Below are positions 36,149 to 47,805 of a stretch of DNA of 64,000 nucleotides, in pieces; positions within the stretch are counted from its first letter, which is position 1, and each line of letters starts with the position of its first letter. Made by a program: the position numbers and the translations under genes. Source of the stretch: Diphasiastrum complanatum (lineage: Eukaryota > Streptophyta > Lycopodiopsida > Lycopodiales > Lycopodiaceae); assembly GCA_029204225.1 (NCBI GenBank), contig CM055092.1, positions 46,904,777 to 46,968,776 of the forward strand. Direction: 5' to 3'. The notes beneath the pieces are model-generated. The model saw nothing but the letters and a program-made list of their open reading frames with translations. It was not told the DNA's origin and searched no databases.

Positions 36149-36479
36149 GTGTTTTTACATGTGATTTGTGACAAGCAAAAAAGGTGACACTGCATCACAA
36201 AATGCCGAAGGTGCTCTAGGAAAAGCGAAGGCACCCTGTAAATCAAATCCTAAGGCATTTGTCAGAGTGTCGCATTTTTCACATCTTCACCAATGTTCAT
36301 TTCAGCAAAGGCTGACATCGCGGCCTTCTCATGCTCATCCCATGCAACTGTGCTAACAGATTTGACAACAACATCAGCCACCCACGATCTCCTACAGACA
36401 ACACATCCACTTTGTAATTTCTTCATCTGCACACCTATGAAATTGTGTATATATATATATGACCAGATGTGAGATAACA
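36149..36479 (+). mobile_element. Copia A 5' LTR remnant
   Basis: Matches 39900-40235 of the 3' LTR (shared gtgtttttaca, aaatcaaatcctaaggcattt and accagatgtgagataaca). Its first ~180 bp and last ~700 bp, the primer site and the start of gag are missing. At 36480 it joins the late-gag part of the internal region. Confidence 0.85.
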
Positions 36480-39400
36480 ACAAGGGGCAGTCGAATCAAG
36501 TGGCAAATGCAACTATAGAAGCTCCACAACCTATTCAAGAAGTGGATCATGATGCCTTCATGACCAGCCATCAAGGAGCATCTGGTGACAGTTCTTGGTT
36601 CTTGGATTCCGGAGCCACTCGGCACATGACCAGCCTCATTGGTTGTTTCAAGTCCTATACACCTTACAATAGCAAGAAATATGTTTACCTTGGCGACAAT
36701 AGCACACAAACTATCAAAGGTTAAGGTACTGTGAGATTGAGTTTTGCAAATGATCAATCTAAGCTACTCTCTAAAGTCATGTATGTACCAAATTTATCTA
36801 TGAATCTGCTCTCTGTAAGCAGAATCATAGGTCTAGGACCAAGAGTAGAATTCAAATGTGATCAGTGCAAAGTAGTTGATAGGACAGGCAAGATCCTAGC
36901 ACTTGGAAAGAGGCATGGATACTTGTATAAATTAAGTCATTGTTTTTTTGCCTCTAGTCAGACGCTCAATATTTCTATTCATGCAAATAAAAGTTTACTT
37001 TGGCATTATAGACTTGGTCACTTGAATCATACTGTTGTACAACAAATGTCTAGACAATTTATTGTTCTTGATCTCGACTATCCTCGTGATAAAGTCGAGT
37101 TACCTATCTGTCAAGACTGTCTAGTTGGTAAACAGACTAGGAAACCATTTAAATCAAGCCGTCAACATATTGCTAGAGGATTGTTAAACATTGTACATTC
37201 AGACATTTGTGGCCCGATGAAAAATCCTTTATTGAAGGATGCAAAGTATTTTATAACTTTTATTGATGAATTTTCCAGAAGGACTGTGGTGTACTTAATA
37301 AAGAATAAATCAAAAGCCTTCAACTGCTTCAGAATCTTCAAGGAGCATGTAGAAAAGGAGACTGGAAGGACAATCAAGGCCCTAAGGTCAGACAATGGTG
37401 GATAATATATATCTATCAAATTTAAGGAGTACTACCAAAGCCAAGGCATTGAGCAACAATTCATCACTCCTTACAATCCTCAGTCTAATGGCTTAGCCAA
37501 GAGGAAGAATCGTACCCTGGTTGAATCAGCCAAATGTATGCTAGCACATGCATCGCTGCCCAAGCGATTCTGGGCCGAAGGTGTCTCCACTACAGTTTAC
37601 ATTCTAAACAGATGTCCGATCAAGGCCCTCTCAGGCAATACACCCCACGAGGTGTGGACAGGCTCTAAGCCTTCTGTGAAGAACCTAAAAGTGTTTGGAT
37701 GCATTGCCTACGCGTAGATCCCAAAAGACACGAGGAAGAAATTGGACTTCCAAGGTCTAAAGACCATCTTGATTGGATATACTTTATCTGATAATACATA
37801 CAAGCTGTATGATCCTGATACCTAGCAAATCTTGTATAGCCGGGATACAGTCTTTATCGAGGATCAGTTCGTTGACATCAGAGACAAGGATATTGCTCCA
37901 AAAGAACCTTCATCACCTGCCATTGACACGACTGTCCGAGCTTCTGGCTCAGGCGTGTCCATTGTCGACCCACTTGTTGACAACAAATCAGACAAAGACG
38001 TTGCTGCTACCCAGTAACAAGTCCCAGGAATGGTTTGTCAATCTAATCCTCCCAAAAGATCAAGCTGAGTGCGCACACAGCCCACAAGGTATACTCCTGA
38101 GTCTGTATGTCTCTTGATACAGGAATCGAAGATAGTCAAAAAGGCACTCAACCAACCAGACTTTGATCTCTGAAGAGAAGCTATGGACAAAGAGTATTCC
38201 TCTCTGATCAAGAACCAGACGTGGTCACTAGTCGAAGCTCCTATTGGCCACAATATCATTGATTGCAAATGGATGTTCAAGATCAAATACAATGCCAATG
38301 GAGCAATTGATTGAAGGAAGGCAAGACTGGTAGCACGAGGATTCACTCAAATCCCCAACATCGACTATAGCGAGACTTTCAGTCTAGTAGTCAAACATTC
38401 GTCGATCCGAGCACTCTTGTCTTATGTTGCAGCTGCTGACCTCAAAGTACATCAACTTGATGTACAAATAGATTATCTGAATATAGTTATACAAGAAGAC
38501 ATCTACATGATCCAACCCAAAGGATATGTTTTGGAAGGTATGAAAAATCATGTCTATAAACTCCACAAAGCACTTTACGGCTTGAAATAGTTTGCCAGAG
38601 TTTGGTTTCAGAGGATCAACACATTCCTCATCAAACAAGGATTCAAACCAAGAACTGTTGATTGCAACGTCTATTCCAAGTCAGTGCAGCAATCCTTCAT
38701 TATCATCACCTTATACGTGGATGATACATTGCTCTTCAGCAACAATACCAATTTGGTCAAGGATTCTAAGTAGATGTTATTTTTAGAGTTTGACATCACT
38801 AATATGGGCAAAGCTCACTTTTGTTTGGGCATTCAGATCCACAGAGACAAAGCGAGACGATTCATTTACATCACTCAACAAAGGTATCTTCACAATGTTC
38901 TAAACAGATACAATCTAATAAATTGTAAATTAGCTCACTCACTCATTGATGGATCCAGGTCTACATTTGTCAAAGGACCAATGTCCCCAGACCAAGCAGG
39001 AAGAGGAGCAAATGAGAGAGTATCTTTATCGATCGATACTTGGATCTCTCATGTACGCAATGGTCTGTACAAGATCATATATCTCTTTTCAATAAGCTCA
39101 CTCAACCAATATATGGCTAATCCTAACATTACTTATTGGAAGGCTCTCATAAAAGTCATGAGGTATATTTGAGCTACCATGGACCAGTGCATCTGCTATG
39201 GAGATGTCAGCAACGACAATCTTCATTAGCTCAGTGGATATTCTGATGCAAGCTGGGGAGGAGAGGTAGACAATCATAAGTCCACATCTGGATTTACATT
39301 CTACTTCAACGACGGTCCTATATCATAGAACAGTCGTAAGTAAACCTCTATCACACTTTCTTCTATAGAATCAGAATACATTGTTGCTTCTCAATCTATT

Positions 39401-39720
39401 AAGGAAGCGTTTTGGTTGAAAAATTTACTGTCAGACATTAATTTGTATCAGTACAACCCCACAATTTTATTCTATGATAATCAGAGTTCTATTGTCTTAT
39501 TGGCCAACCCTAGATTTCACTCTAGGAGTAAGCACATTGAAATCAAATATTACTACATCAGGGGCAAGATTCTCAACAAGGAGGTGAGCTTAACGTACTA
39601 CAGAACGCAGGACATGGTTGCATATATATTCATGAAGACATTAAGTGTTAATGCACACAGCAAGTTTTGTGCATTGCTTAGTCTAAAGATCAAGGCATTC
39701 ATGGATCCAGATTAAGTGGG
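36480..39720 (+). pseudogene. Copia A internal region: protease, integrase, reverse transcriptase, RNase H
   Basis: Domain order is Ty1/copia: aspartic protease (SWFLDSGATRHM, about 36600), GAG-pre-integrase (LLWHYRLGHLNHTVV, about 36995), integrase (HSDICGPM, about 37198; ALRSDNGG, about 37385), reverse transcriptase (CKWMFKIKYN; ARLVARGFTQI; YVDD at about 38714) and RNase H (YSDASWGGE; end at 39715). The integrase Glu of the usual VAERKNR motif is Lys (GLAKRKNR, about 37495). Stops are spread through it: TAA at 36722 and 37402, TAG in the integrase tail near 37715, TGA and TAG in the RT. The RT is therefore dead. Gag is deleted. It is flanked by a partial 5' LTR and a full 3' LTR, and closest in this window to copia E. 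Confidence 0.92.
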
Positions 39721-39722
39721 GT

Positions 39723-40948
39723 TGTTGGATTTATCTTCTTTACTCTCCTAAAGCCTATTTTAATCTGCCTCCATTCGCTACATTTTTAAGTCATGTTGTC
39801 GCATAGTCTGCATATTTACATAAAATAAGATAGGCAAAAAATTCGACTGTCTGCATAAATACAAGTAAATTTTAACAGGCAAAAAAGGCGAAAAATGCGA
39901 CGTTGTGTTTTTACACGTAATTTGTGATAGGCAAAAAACGTGACATTGCCTTACAAAATGCCAAGCTGCTCTAGGAAACGTAAAGGCACCCTGTAAATCA
40001 AATCCTAAGGCATTTGTTAGAGTGTCGCATTTTTCGCATCTTCTTCAACGTTCATTTTAGCAAAGGCCGACATCGTGGCCTTCTCATGCTCATCCCATGC
40101 AATAGTGCTAACAGATTTGACAACGAAAGCAGCCACCCATGATTTCCTATAGACAACACATCCACTTTGTACTTTCTTCATCTACACACTTGTAAAATTG
40201 TGTATATATATATGACCAGATGTGAGATAACAGTGTGTGTGAAAATAATAGCATCAAAAGCTTATTAGAGATAGACAAAGTAGATGCCTTGCGCATTGAT
40301 TCTTTTGTATTGTCAGTAATAGGTTCATTCCTTTTATAGATTGGTTTAGCTTTGTAGAGCACATGATTTCGTCCGTTATTGTCTTGTGCTCAACAACATT
40401 ATTGACATGTATATTTTGCTATACTTAATTTGATAGCAGCTCTATCTTGTTCTGCATTTAGATTTGTGTCAATATTGCTATGCTTTTCTACATTCTGTCT
40501 GACTCTCTTTTTGCTTAATCTGGTAATATGTTCTAAGCGAATTATTATTAGTCTAGCTGTTCACGACTAATATTTAGTCTTGCCTTTTGTGACTAATTCG
40601 CGACTGATTATCAGTCGAGCTCAGTCTAGCTCTTCGTGAATCATTCGCGACTAATAATTTGCCTAGCTGTTTGCGACAAATTATCCTTCTGATATATTTT
40701 TTTTTGTTGCTTAATGTTTGGCTATGTAATCAGACCGACCATGATTTCTATCACTAACAGTATGTTCATTTTTGACAAGCATAGTAATGCTTAGAGAAAG
40801 AATAATATAGCTTATCCCGATGAGCATGAACACTTTCCGTTTGAGTTCGTTTCTCGTTCGAGTTTCGAGTTCACTTCTTTTCATGTTTGTTTTTTTTTTG
40901 AGCTATTTTAGTTTCTCACACTCACACACCCTTTTTCAATCTCCAACA
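39723..40948 (+). mobile_element. Copia A 3' LTR
   Basis: TGTTGG...CCAACA ends, about 1.23 kb, after the purine-rich end of pol. It is followed by atgct, where the interrupted LTR B resumes; intact LTR B reads gtgct at this point. The LTR carries repeated cgacta/attcgtga words and a tatatatata TATA-like run near 40203. Confidence 0.9.
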
Positions 40949-41663
40949 ATGCTGAATAGGTTGTTGACAAGTGTCTTTAGTTAGTTTTATTTGTGACAAG
41001 TCAAAGTTCAAGAGGTCCAATAGAATTTAGAGGTGGAAGCATCAATGGTCCAATAGGATTTGAGATAGGCTTGTGAATGGACCAATAGAATTTAGAGGTG
41101 GATGCATCAATGGTCCAATAGGATTAAGAGGTTGTAAATATGAGGTCCAATCATGTTTGAGTTAGAATTAGCTCGTGGATCTACTACTATCATTGTACTT
41201 CTTATTCTATGCTAATTTGATTTTGAGATCAAGTGAGATTTTGGATCAAAGTGTTTTCTAGCATTCTCTCTCCACCCAAGAGCTATTGGTGGGATTCTCT
41301 CTCTACCCAAGGAGAGCAACTTGTTTTTATTTTGGATCTCTTTCTACACGTGTGCATGTACTTTGGAAGTGATTTAATGCATGTAGTAGTGTGTTTTTGC
41401 CATTGAGAGCTACATAGATCTTGAATCTCAGTCTAATCTTGGTCATTGTGCATCCACACACCTTAGGAGATCTAAATTACATGTAGTGGTCACTCCACAC
41501 ATGTGAAATTCACATGGTATCAGAGCCTACCTAAGGTTGCCATGCATTTCTATCCATTAGTATGAAGACTTTCCACCATTATTGAGCTAGATATTGTCAA
41601 GATCCATTTTCCTAGCTATCTTGTTCAATTTTGGATCAAAAGAGATCAATGACAAAAGGCGAT
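40949..41663 (+). mobile_element. Copia B 5' LTR (3' part), primer site and leader
   Basis: The LTR continues from the copia A insertion to 41514 (...TTCACA). It is followed at 41515-41531 by tggtatcagagcctacc, complementary to initiator tRNA-Met. About 130 bp of leader follow before LTR C. Copia C and D are inserted in the leader, and gag resumes at 45188. Confidence 0.88.
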
Positions 41664-42850
41664 ATACATGACACGACACAAAATCAGTCGTGCCCCATGA
41701 ACAACCAACAAGAAAAATCAGCCAAGTGCAATGGCGTGCAGATATCTGATCTGATATCATGACATCAGCAGATATGTTTTAGATCATGGCTAATCTGCCA
41801 CTCTTGTAATTCACGAATTAGTTGTAGATGTTTAATCTTTTCTAATCTATAAGTTACAAGAACGTGACACAAAATTGTTCACGAACTATATACTTGTTTG
41901 ATGCATAATACAGTAAGTCTAACGCTAGTAAGCAAGCCAAGAAGTCGGAAGATGAATTATTCAGAATATGAGTCCGCCTGTGTGCAAGACAATTCTGCAT
42001 AGGATCTATAGATCCAGAAGTCCGCTAGTAAGCGAGACTCAAATTCGTGAGAGAATTGTATTTCACTCATGCCAACGCACTGTGTGGATATGCATGTAGT
42101 GCTTGAAGAATCAAAAAAATCAATCGATGATTTTGTAGCTGTTGTGTACATTATTATTCTAGATGATAGTATGATCTTGTATGTAAATTCCTCTGCTACT
42201 ATTCGTGTGTCTGATTCGCTTGTTCATTTTAATTTTGCACTTTGGTTTGATCTTGTTGAATGTTGCATTAATCTGTTAACGTAAATCAGTAGTGTATGAC
42301 TACTCTCTAAAGGAATGTAGGAGAGATATAGCCGGCAGTGACCAGCGATCACATCTGAACTCCTGACAAACTGATCTCGTTCGTGAGTCCTTTCACTGCA
42401 TGATTCGTTTCGTTTTGATTCGCAATCACTTGGCTACAAGGGTAAATCAATTACAGAGCTCACCTAGGTTTCGTTTCATTTCGTGTTGTTTCGTTTCGTC
42501 TCGTCTCGTCTCGTTACAGAGCTTGATTGATATTGTCGCGAATTCTTTCGATTCGTTTCGTTTCGTGTAGTTTCGTGATCTGTGTGCTTCTAGCATGAAT
42601 CAATGTCAGAGCTCGTTTAAGTTTCGCTTTGCTTTGCTTCATTTCGTTTTCATTTAGAATTTGTCTCGTTTCATTTGGTTGTGTTACTGAGCCTGCTTAA
42701 TCTAACTTAAATAGAAAATAATTGGAGTGTCGTGAAAAGTTTTGCGAATCGTTCATGATTTAATTCTATCATTTTGTCACCAGAGTTATAACTAGAATTT
42801 TGCATTTTTGAGTGCATATTATTGTTGCATCAGTGGTATCAGAGCCTACC
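41664..42850 (+). mobile_element. Copia C 5' LTR and primer site
   Basis: The LTR ends ...GTTGCATCA at 42832 and is separated by one G from its own primer site tggtatcagagcctacc (42834-42850). The start is placed where B leader ends, near atacatgacacgacac; the exact TG is uncertain. It contains long stretches of TTCGT-type pentamers (42400-42680). Confidence 0.8.
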
Positions 42851-42947
42851 TTGTCATAATCTGACATAGCCAAAAATCTATCAGATCCAAGGGGCTTAAG
42901 CATTCAAACAATCAACCATCAACAAGTGAACACAAAATTCAAAAGCA

Positions 42948-43614
42948 ATGGCTTCTATCATCAACATACAATCCAAGATCTGTACAACTCTAGATTCTTC
43001 ATGATCTAACTTTCTTGCATGGAAAGTTAAGACCTCGTTGATAGTAAAGGGTGAAGGTTTATTCCCCTGGGTGGATGGCACAGAGGAGATTCCTACAACA
43101 TCAGACAAAGAGCTATGTGAGTGGAGGGAGAAAAATGACAAGGCAGTAGCCTTGCTATCATCATCCATCGAGGATAGTCTCACGCTTGACCTGGTTACAC
43201 TCTCCAAGGCAAAGGACATGTGGGATACACTGCTCACGAGATTTTAAATGAAATTATGAAGTCAAATACTGATGCTGGAAGATCAACTGACAGATCTACA
43301 GTGGGATGGGAAAGACCTCACTTCCTTTGTAAGGAAGATGAAGGATCCATTTCTATCACTACACAATTTTGGAGCAGAAAATGCAGTGTCAACTGAGAAG
43401 CAGCTCACTTACCTATTAAGAGCCTTATCCAGATCTTCTCAGACAACCAGAACCCTACTTGCGAAAGATCCTACAATGACCCTCGAAAAGGCAATTGTCA
43501 CAATTCAAGAGGAAGTCGAGACTAGAGAGCATCTTGATCACAAGAATGCTTCTGACCAAGCCCTCTATAACAACAAAGAAAAGACCAAGAAACAATTTAA
43601 GCCTGAGAGGGAGT
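42948..43614 (+). pseudogene. Copia C gag, right arm
   Basis: ATG at 42948 (MASIINIQSKIC), 115 bp after the LTR. One frame carries the capsid-like region: NFLAWKVKTSLIVKGEG, LCEWREKNDKAVALLSSSI, MLEDQLTDLQWDGKDL, TMTLEKAIVTIQEEVETREH. It is broken by TGA (about 43002), TAA (43245-43247) and TGA (about 43257) with no frameshift, each explicable as a C-to-T change. At about 43615 it is joined to inverted copia D sequence, so the zinc knuckle and everything beyond are lost; the left arm keeps more. Confidence 0.85.
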
Positions 43615-43616
43615 CA

Positions 43617-44195
43617 AACTCCTTTTTGTTAGCCATAACAAAAGCATCAAGCTTGAAAAGTCTACCTTGTCTATTGCCTCTAGCAACCAAGATTTCTTCC
43701 TTTGTCATGAAACAAGCATCACCACCAAACTTTACCATGTATCCTTTCTCTATCATTTGACCAACACTTAGCAAATTCTTTAAAAGTGAAGGAATGTAAA
43801 GAACACCATCAAGTCTTGCTTTCCTATTAGTAGAGAGACAAATAGGAATTGAACCAGTACCTTCAATCACACACTCACCACCATTGGCCATGTGAATTGC
43901 TTTCTTGGCTCCATTATAAGTGACCAAAGAAGTAAAGAACTCCTTGTGACTAGTCATGTGTGAACTAGCTCCACTATCAATCCACCATGAATCTTTGTCA
44001 CCTTCACTTGATATTAGATTTAAAGAACACATCAAAAGACAATCACCACCACCTAGATCCTCATCATTAGTAAAGTTGACTTGCTTGCTACCTTCATCTC
44101 TTCGCTTCTTCAAACATTCATTAGCAAAATGCCCTTTGATTCCACAATAAAAGCATTTCAACTTAGACTTATCTTTCTTTTTGCCAAAAAAAGAA
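43617..44195 (-). pseudogene. Copia D: zinc knuckle, protease, GAG-pre-integrase start, right arm
   Basis: On the minus strand a frame of about 180 real codons: CCHC knuckle (KCFYCGIKGHFANECLKK, 44157-44100), protease WWIDSGASSHM (about 43985) and LLSVGQMIEKGYMVKFGGD, ending LDAFVMANKK at the joint with copia C. The stop present after LMCS in the left copy (TAA) reads as a sense codon here, so this copy is the better preserved. It lacks N-terminal gag and everything after the pre-integrase start. Confidence 0.83.
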
Positions 44196-44770
44196 TGTGT
44201 GAAATCAAAAATAACAATAAATGATCATTCTACACATAGAATTGCAAGATAACATTATGAGAGTGCACCAGTGAGTGTAGAACCCAAAGAGAACCATGTA
44301 TAATGATGAAATGAGAGAGAGAGAAGAGAGAAGACGTGTCTCTCCATGAGTTACATCCTTTTATAATAGGTCCAAACCCTATTTGGCCACTTGGCTTTCC
44401 CTCTAAAATGTAAACCCTGCAATTTTTGGGTCTGGATTCAATGTACCCAAAGTTCAAATTTAATTCTCTCTCAAAATTGACTACCAACTTTCCCACACTT
44501 TCAAAAAGTGTTTATTGAATGTATTTTAAACTAATATAACTTCAAAAAGTTTATCTCTAAGTCTAAAATGAGTTTTGGCCTCAATTGACAATTTACCAAA
44601 ATATGACTAAACTTGTTGAAATCTCTCATACCAATTTCAGTTTGAGAGTTCTCTTTCATGTTAGATCCAAAAATCTTGCCAGATAGCGTGTTTTAAAGCT
44701 ATGTTGTCTAGTTTTTATTGCACTTAGTTTCATTCCATTTAGTTGAGCCAATCAAAAGTTATAGGCTTCT
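44196..44770 (-). mobile_element. Copia D upstream region, right arm
   Basis: Inverse of 18727-19330, with the same ccttttataa TATA-like motif (44350-44360) and ct-rich tract. LTR ends not defined. Confidence 0.45.
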
Positions 44771-45187
44771 AAAGAGGGTTAGGTAGGCCACCTAGACCTG
44801 GGTGGACACATTTGGTTTGGTCAAGAGATTGCCTGTTTGATCCCAAATCACAGTTGAATGCTTATCAATCTGATCTATATGTGATCTAGGAACTGTTTTG
44901 AGATCTTAGCCATTTTGTTACATGCAATATCATTGTATATGAGTCGAATTTGGTTTCTTAGTGTATTTCACACGTGCTAAGAGCGTTTGATCCTAACTTT
45001 TCCCATACTCCATCATTTGATGTGAAGTAGATCTAGTTTTGGAGAGATTGGTAGAGGTAGTGAGAATCGACATCCCACTGTTTGTTGCAAGATCTTGCAT
45101 AGGAATTGGTAGAACATCATTATTGGATCCTATAGTGAGAGTGTAGCAACATTTTAGCATCTCATTACAAGGACTCTTCACTATTTT

Positions 45188-45748
45188 ATGGCTTCTATGG
45201 GTTCATACCTATTGAAATCTAGTGAAAGACTATCTACCTCCAACTATTTTATTTGGAAGGTTAGAATGGAGTCAATCTTAATACTCCAAGATGTAATAGA
45301 CATTGTACTTGGGATTGAGGAGGAGCCTCAAGTCCTTCAAGAAGTACAAAAATACAAGAAGAGAGCTAGGATGGTTCTCCACTTTATCAAGATGAATGTC
45401 TCTAATGAGATTTTGAGAGAGATTGGTGATTGTACTACAGCCAAGAAAGCCTGGGATTGTCTCAAGCCTATCTATGAGGCTAAGAACACCTCTAGGCTCC
45501 TCACTCTTAGAAATCAAATCTTCCAAAGTAGTCAAAAGAGTGATGAGAGTTCATCTAATTATGTTTTGAGAGTCAAGGATATTCATAGGGAGCTTTCTTG
45601 TATTGGTGATTCAATCAATCAAAGTGAGCTAGTCCAAGTCATTCTCAATGGCTTGAGAGATGAATATGACAACCTTGTCCAATCCTATGCCATTAAGGAG
45701 GAGCTGTCAAGTTTAGAGGCCCTTCAAAGTGTGCCTATTTGTGAATAA
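45188..45748 (+). CDS. Copia B gag (open frame)
   Basis: 186 codons, MASMGSYLLKSSERLSTSNY to PICE. The sequence fits the plant copia gag (UBN2/DUF4219) pattern: a FIWKVRMESIL start of the domain, WDCLKPIYEAKNTSRLLTLR in the middle, then LVQVILNGLRDEYDNLVQSY. It is uninterrupted and identical in deduced protein to the left-arm copy 17369-16809. The leader upstream holds inserted copia C and D, so normal transcription from its own LTR would be disturbed. It ends 21 bp before the next frame. A related intact fragment is at 59713-60127. Confidence 0.85.
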   Translation: MASMGSYLLKSSERLSTSNYFIWKVRMESILILQDVIDIVLGIEEEPQVLQEVQKYKKRARMVLHFIKMNVSNEILREIGDCTTAKKAWDCLKPIYEAKNTSRLLTLRNQIFQSSQKSDESSSNYVLRVKDIHRELSCIGDSINQSELVQVILNGLRDEYDNLVQSYAIKEELSSLEALQSVPICE

Positions 45749-45769
45749 TCAAGACAAGAGTACAAACTC

Positions 45770-47422
45770 TTGAGGCACCAACACTTCTCTAATGACAAAG
45801 CCAAAGACCAAGATGAAGAGGATGATGATTTCTCTCAAGATTTTACTTCAAAGAAGAAGAAGATTAAGTGCATATATTGTGGCAAGAAAGGCTATTATGC
45901 CACCAATTGCTTCAAGAAGACAAATCAACTCAAGCAAGCCAACATTTCTAATGAGAAGGAAGACTATATTGCAAGTGATGGAGAAGGCTCTCTTATGGCA
46001 TCAAGTTTATCCTCTTTCACCTTCAACAATGATAACTCATGGTATATTGGTAGTGGAGCATCTTCACATATGTGTGGCTCCAAGCTCTCTTTTTCATCTA
46101 TTATGTCTTATGAAGGAGTCAAGAAGACCATATACATTGCAAGTGAGCATGAGTGCAATATTGAAGGAGTAGGGATTATTCACTTGAAGCTTGCATCTTT
46201 TAAAGATCTCTTTCTCAACAATGTTCTTTTTCTCCCAAAGCTTACAAAGAACATATTAAGTGTTGGCCAACTTTTTAACAGTGGCCTTGATGTCAATTTC
46301 CATATTGACAATTGTGTGATCAAGAAGGATGGTGAGATCCTTGCATATGGATCAAGATTTGAAGGCATTTGCAAATTGGATCTAAGTGAGAGTGCAAACT
46401 CTCTTGATGTTTCTTATATGTCCAATCTTTCAAAGGAGGAGGATCACACAAGATGCACATATCTTCTCTCTTCAAGTTTTATGGTGTATGATTATTCCCT
46501 ATTACTCAAAGCATATGGTGAGAAGCAATTCTCATTGAAGATCAAAGCTTTGAGGAGTATTGAATTTCCTGAAGGCATAGCACCATATGAAGTTTTATTC
46601 AAGATGAAGCCTAAGGTTGATCACCTTAGTGAACTTGGTAGTGCTTGCTTTGCACATATTCCCTTGAAAACAAGGAGGAAGGATGATCCAAACTCATGGA
46701 TCATTTTTGGATACTCATCCATCAAGGAGGCCTTTAGTGTCTTTACACTCTCTATTTCAAAAGTGGTTGTGAAGAGAGATGTCATATTGCATGAAGATTC
46801 AACCTTGAAAGTGGCCGAGATCAAGGCTTCTCAAGAAGCATCACAAGTTATCTCTTTTGATGCTATTCAAGTTGTGATGGGGTCGAGGTGTGAGGAGGAG
46901 TCTCTTCTTCATATGATTTCAAGAATATCTTCAAGATGCATGGCCGAGTCTTTATGGCTCACCTTACATGGAAAACAGGGGCATCTTTCATGTTGTATTT
47001 ACTACAACACATTCATATATGCTTCTCTTCCTTTACTTGATATGCTATCTTGCTTCATTGAATTTTTTGGATCGCAAAGTTCAAGAAAGGCTATACTAGT
47101 TTTGTATGATGCTTATGGTATGGACATGTTTCTTGTCATTATTGACTTAGATATGTTTCCAATACATTTTGAAAGCAAGATATTGTATTATCAAAAGTAT
47201 GCTCTTGGTTCTAGTAAGAACAAGATTGAGCTTGTCACTCATGTTTTTGAAAATCATGTTTTCACATGTTTTGAGGCAAATTGTGAACTCCTCTTGAGAT
47301 TAACTGAAGCATCCAAAGTGGACACTTACATCCTTGAGAGAGCAATTAGCCTAAAAAAGTTCAAGATAGTTTCTGATATCAGGATTAGATCTTTTGGATA
47401 TACTTCATTGTATGTGGACTAG
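45770..47422 (+). CDS. Copia B second open frame: zinc knuckle, dead protease, integrase tail, unknown C-terminus
   Basis: 550 codons without a stop. Contents: zinc knuckle (CIYCGKKGYYATNC, residues ~36-49), protease-like region with YIGSGASSHM at ~residue 93 where the catalytic Asp of D(S/T)G is Gly, a LLSVGQL-type pre-integrase (ILSVGQLFNSGLDVNF), then a jump to the integrase C-terminal part (APYEVLFKMKPKVDHLSELG; VVVKRDVILHEDS, residues ~270-345). The last ~190 residues (SLPLLDMLSCFIEFFGSQSS to TSLYVD) match no reverse transcriptase or RNase H motif I can find, though the closing SLYVD is reminiscent of an RT YVDD box. A non-autonomous element. The left-arm copy is broken in several places. 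The start codon is the first ATG after the gag stop; ribosomal access is unknown. Confidence 0.7.
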   Translation: MRHQHFSNDKAKDQDEEDDDFSQDFTSKKKKIKCIYCGKKGYYATNCFKKTNQLKQANISNEKEDYIASDGEGSLMASSLSSFTFNNDNSWYIGSGASSHMCGSKLSFSSIMSYEGVKKTIYIASEHECNIEGVGIIHLKLASFKDLFLNNVLFLPKLTKNILSVGQLFNSGLDVNFHIDNCVIKKDGEILAYGSRFEGICKLDLSESANSLDVSYMSNLSKEEDHTRCTYLLSSSFMVYDYSLLLKAYGEKQFSLKIKALRSIEFPEGIAPYEVLFKMKPKVDHLSELGSACFAHIPLKTRRKDDPNSWIIFGYSSIKEAFSVFTLSISKVVVKRDVILHEDSTLKVAEIKASQEASQVISFDAIQVVMGSRCEEESLLHMISRISSRCMAESLWLTLHGKQGHLSCCIYYNTFIYASLPLLDMLSCFIEFFGSQSSRKAILVLYDAYGMDMFLVIIDLDMFPIHFESKILYYQKYALGSSKNKIELVTHVFENHVFTCFEANCELLLRLTEASKVDTYILERAISLKKFKIVSDIRIRSFGYTSLYVD

Positions 47423-47500
47423 TCAAGCTAGAAAGCATAATTTTGATGATCATCATTTTTTCACATCTTGTGATCTTGATCTCTATAATTCTTATGAGGC

Positions 47501-47770
47501 TTGGAAGTCTCGGATTTCTCTATTTATGGTGCAGCCATCATGCATGTGGAGCTTTCAAATCATAGACCATCATCAAGCATGGAGGAAGCCCATGATCATA
47601 GTGGCATATTGGTGGAGTACTCTTCAAAGGTATTGGCAAGGATTCTCTACAAAAAGAGATCTTGTCTAGGATATGGTGAGGGTGCTGCTATGATGGATCC
47701 CTTGGCTGATCTTCACTTCTTATGCATACCAAAGGATCCACTCAAAAAGATTTACAAACTTCTCAAGTGA
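47501..47770 (+). CDS. Short open frame before the copia B polypurine tract
   Basis: 89 codons with protein-like composition (AHDHSGILVEYSSKVLARIL, KRSCLGYGEGAAMM), ending 35 bp before the polypurine tract gaggaggag. No family recognised. It shares phase with the 550-codon frame but is separated by many stops. It may be a remnant of pol or captured sequence. Confidence 0.3.
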   Translation: MEVSDFSIYGAAIMHVELSNHRPSSSMEEAHDHSGILVEYSSKVLARILYKKRSCLGYGEGAAMMDPLADLHFLCIPKDPLKKIYKLLK

Positions 47771-47805
47771 TCTAGTACCTTTCCAAGCTATTTTTTGAGG
47801 AGGAG

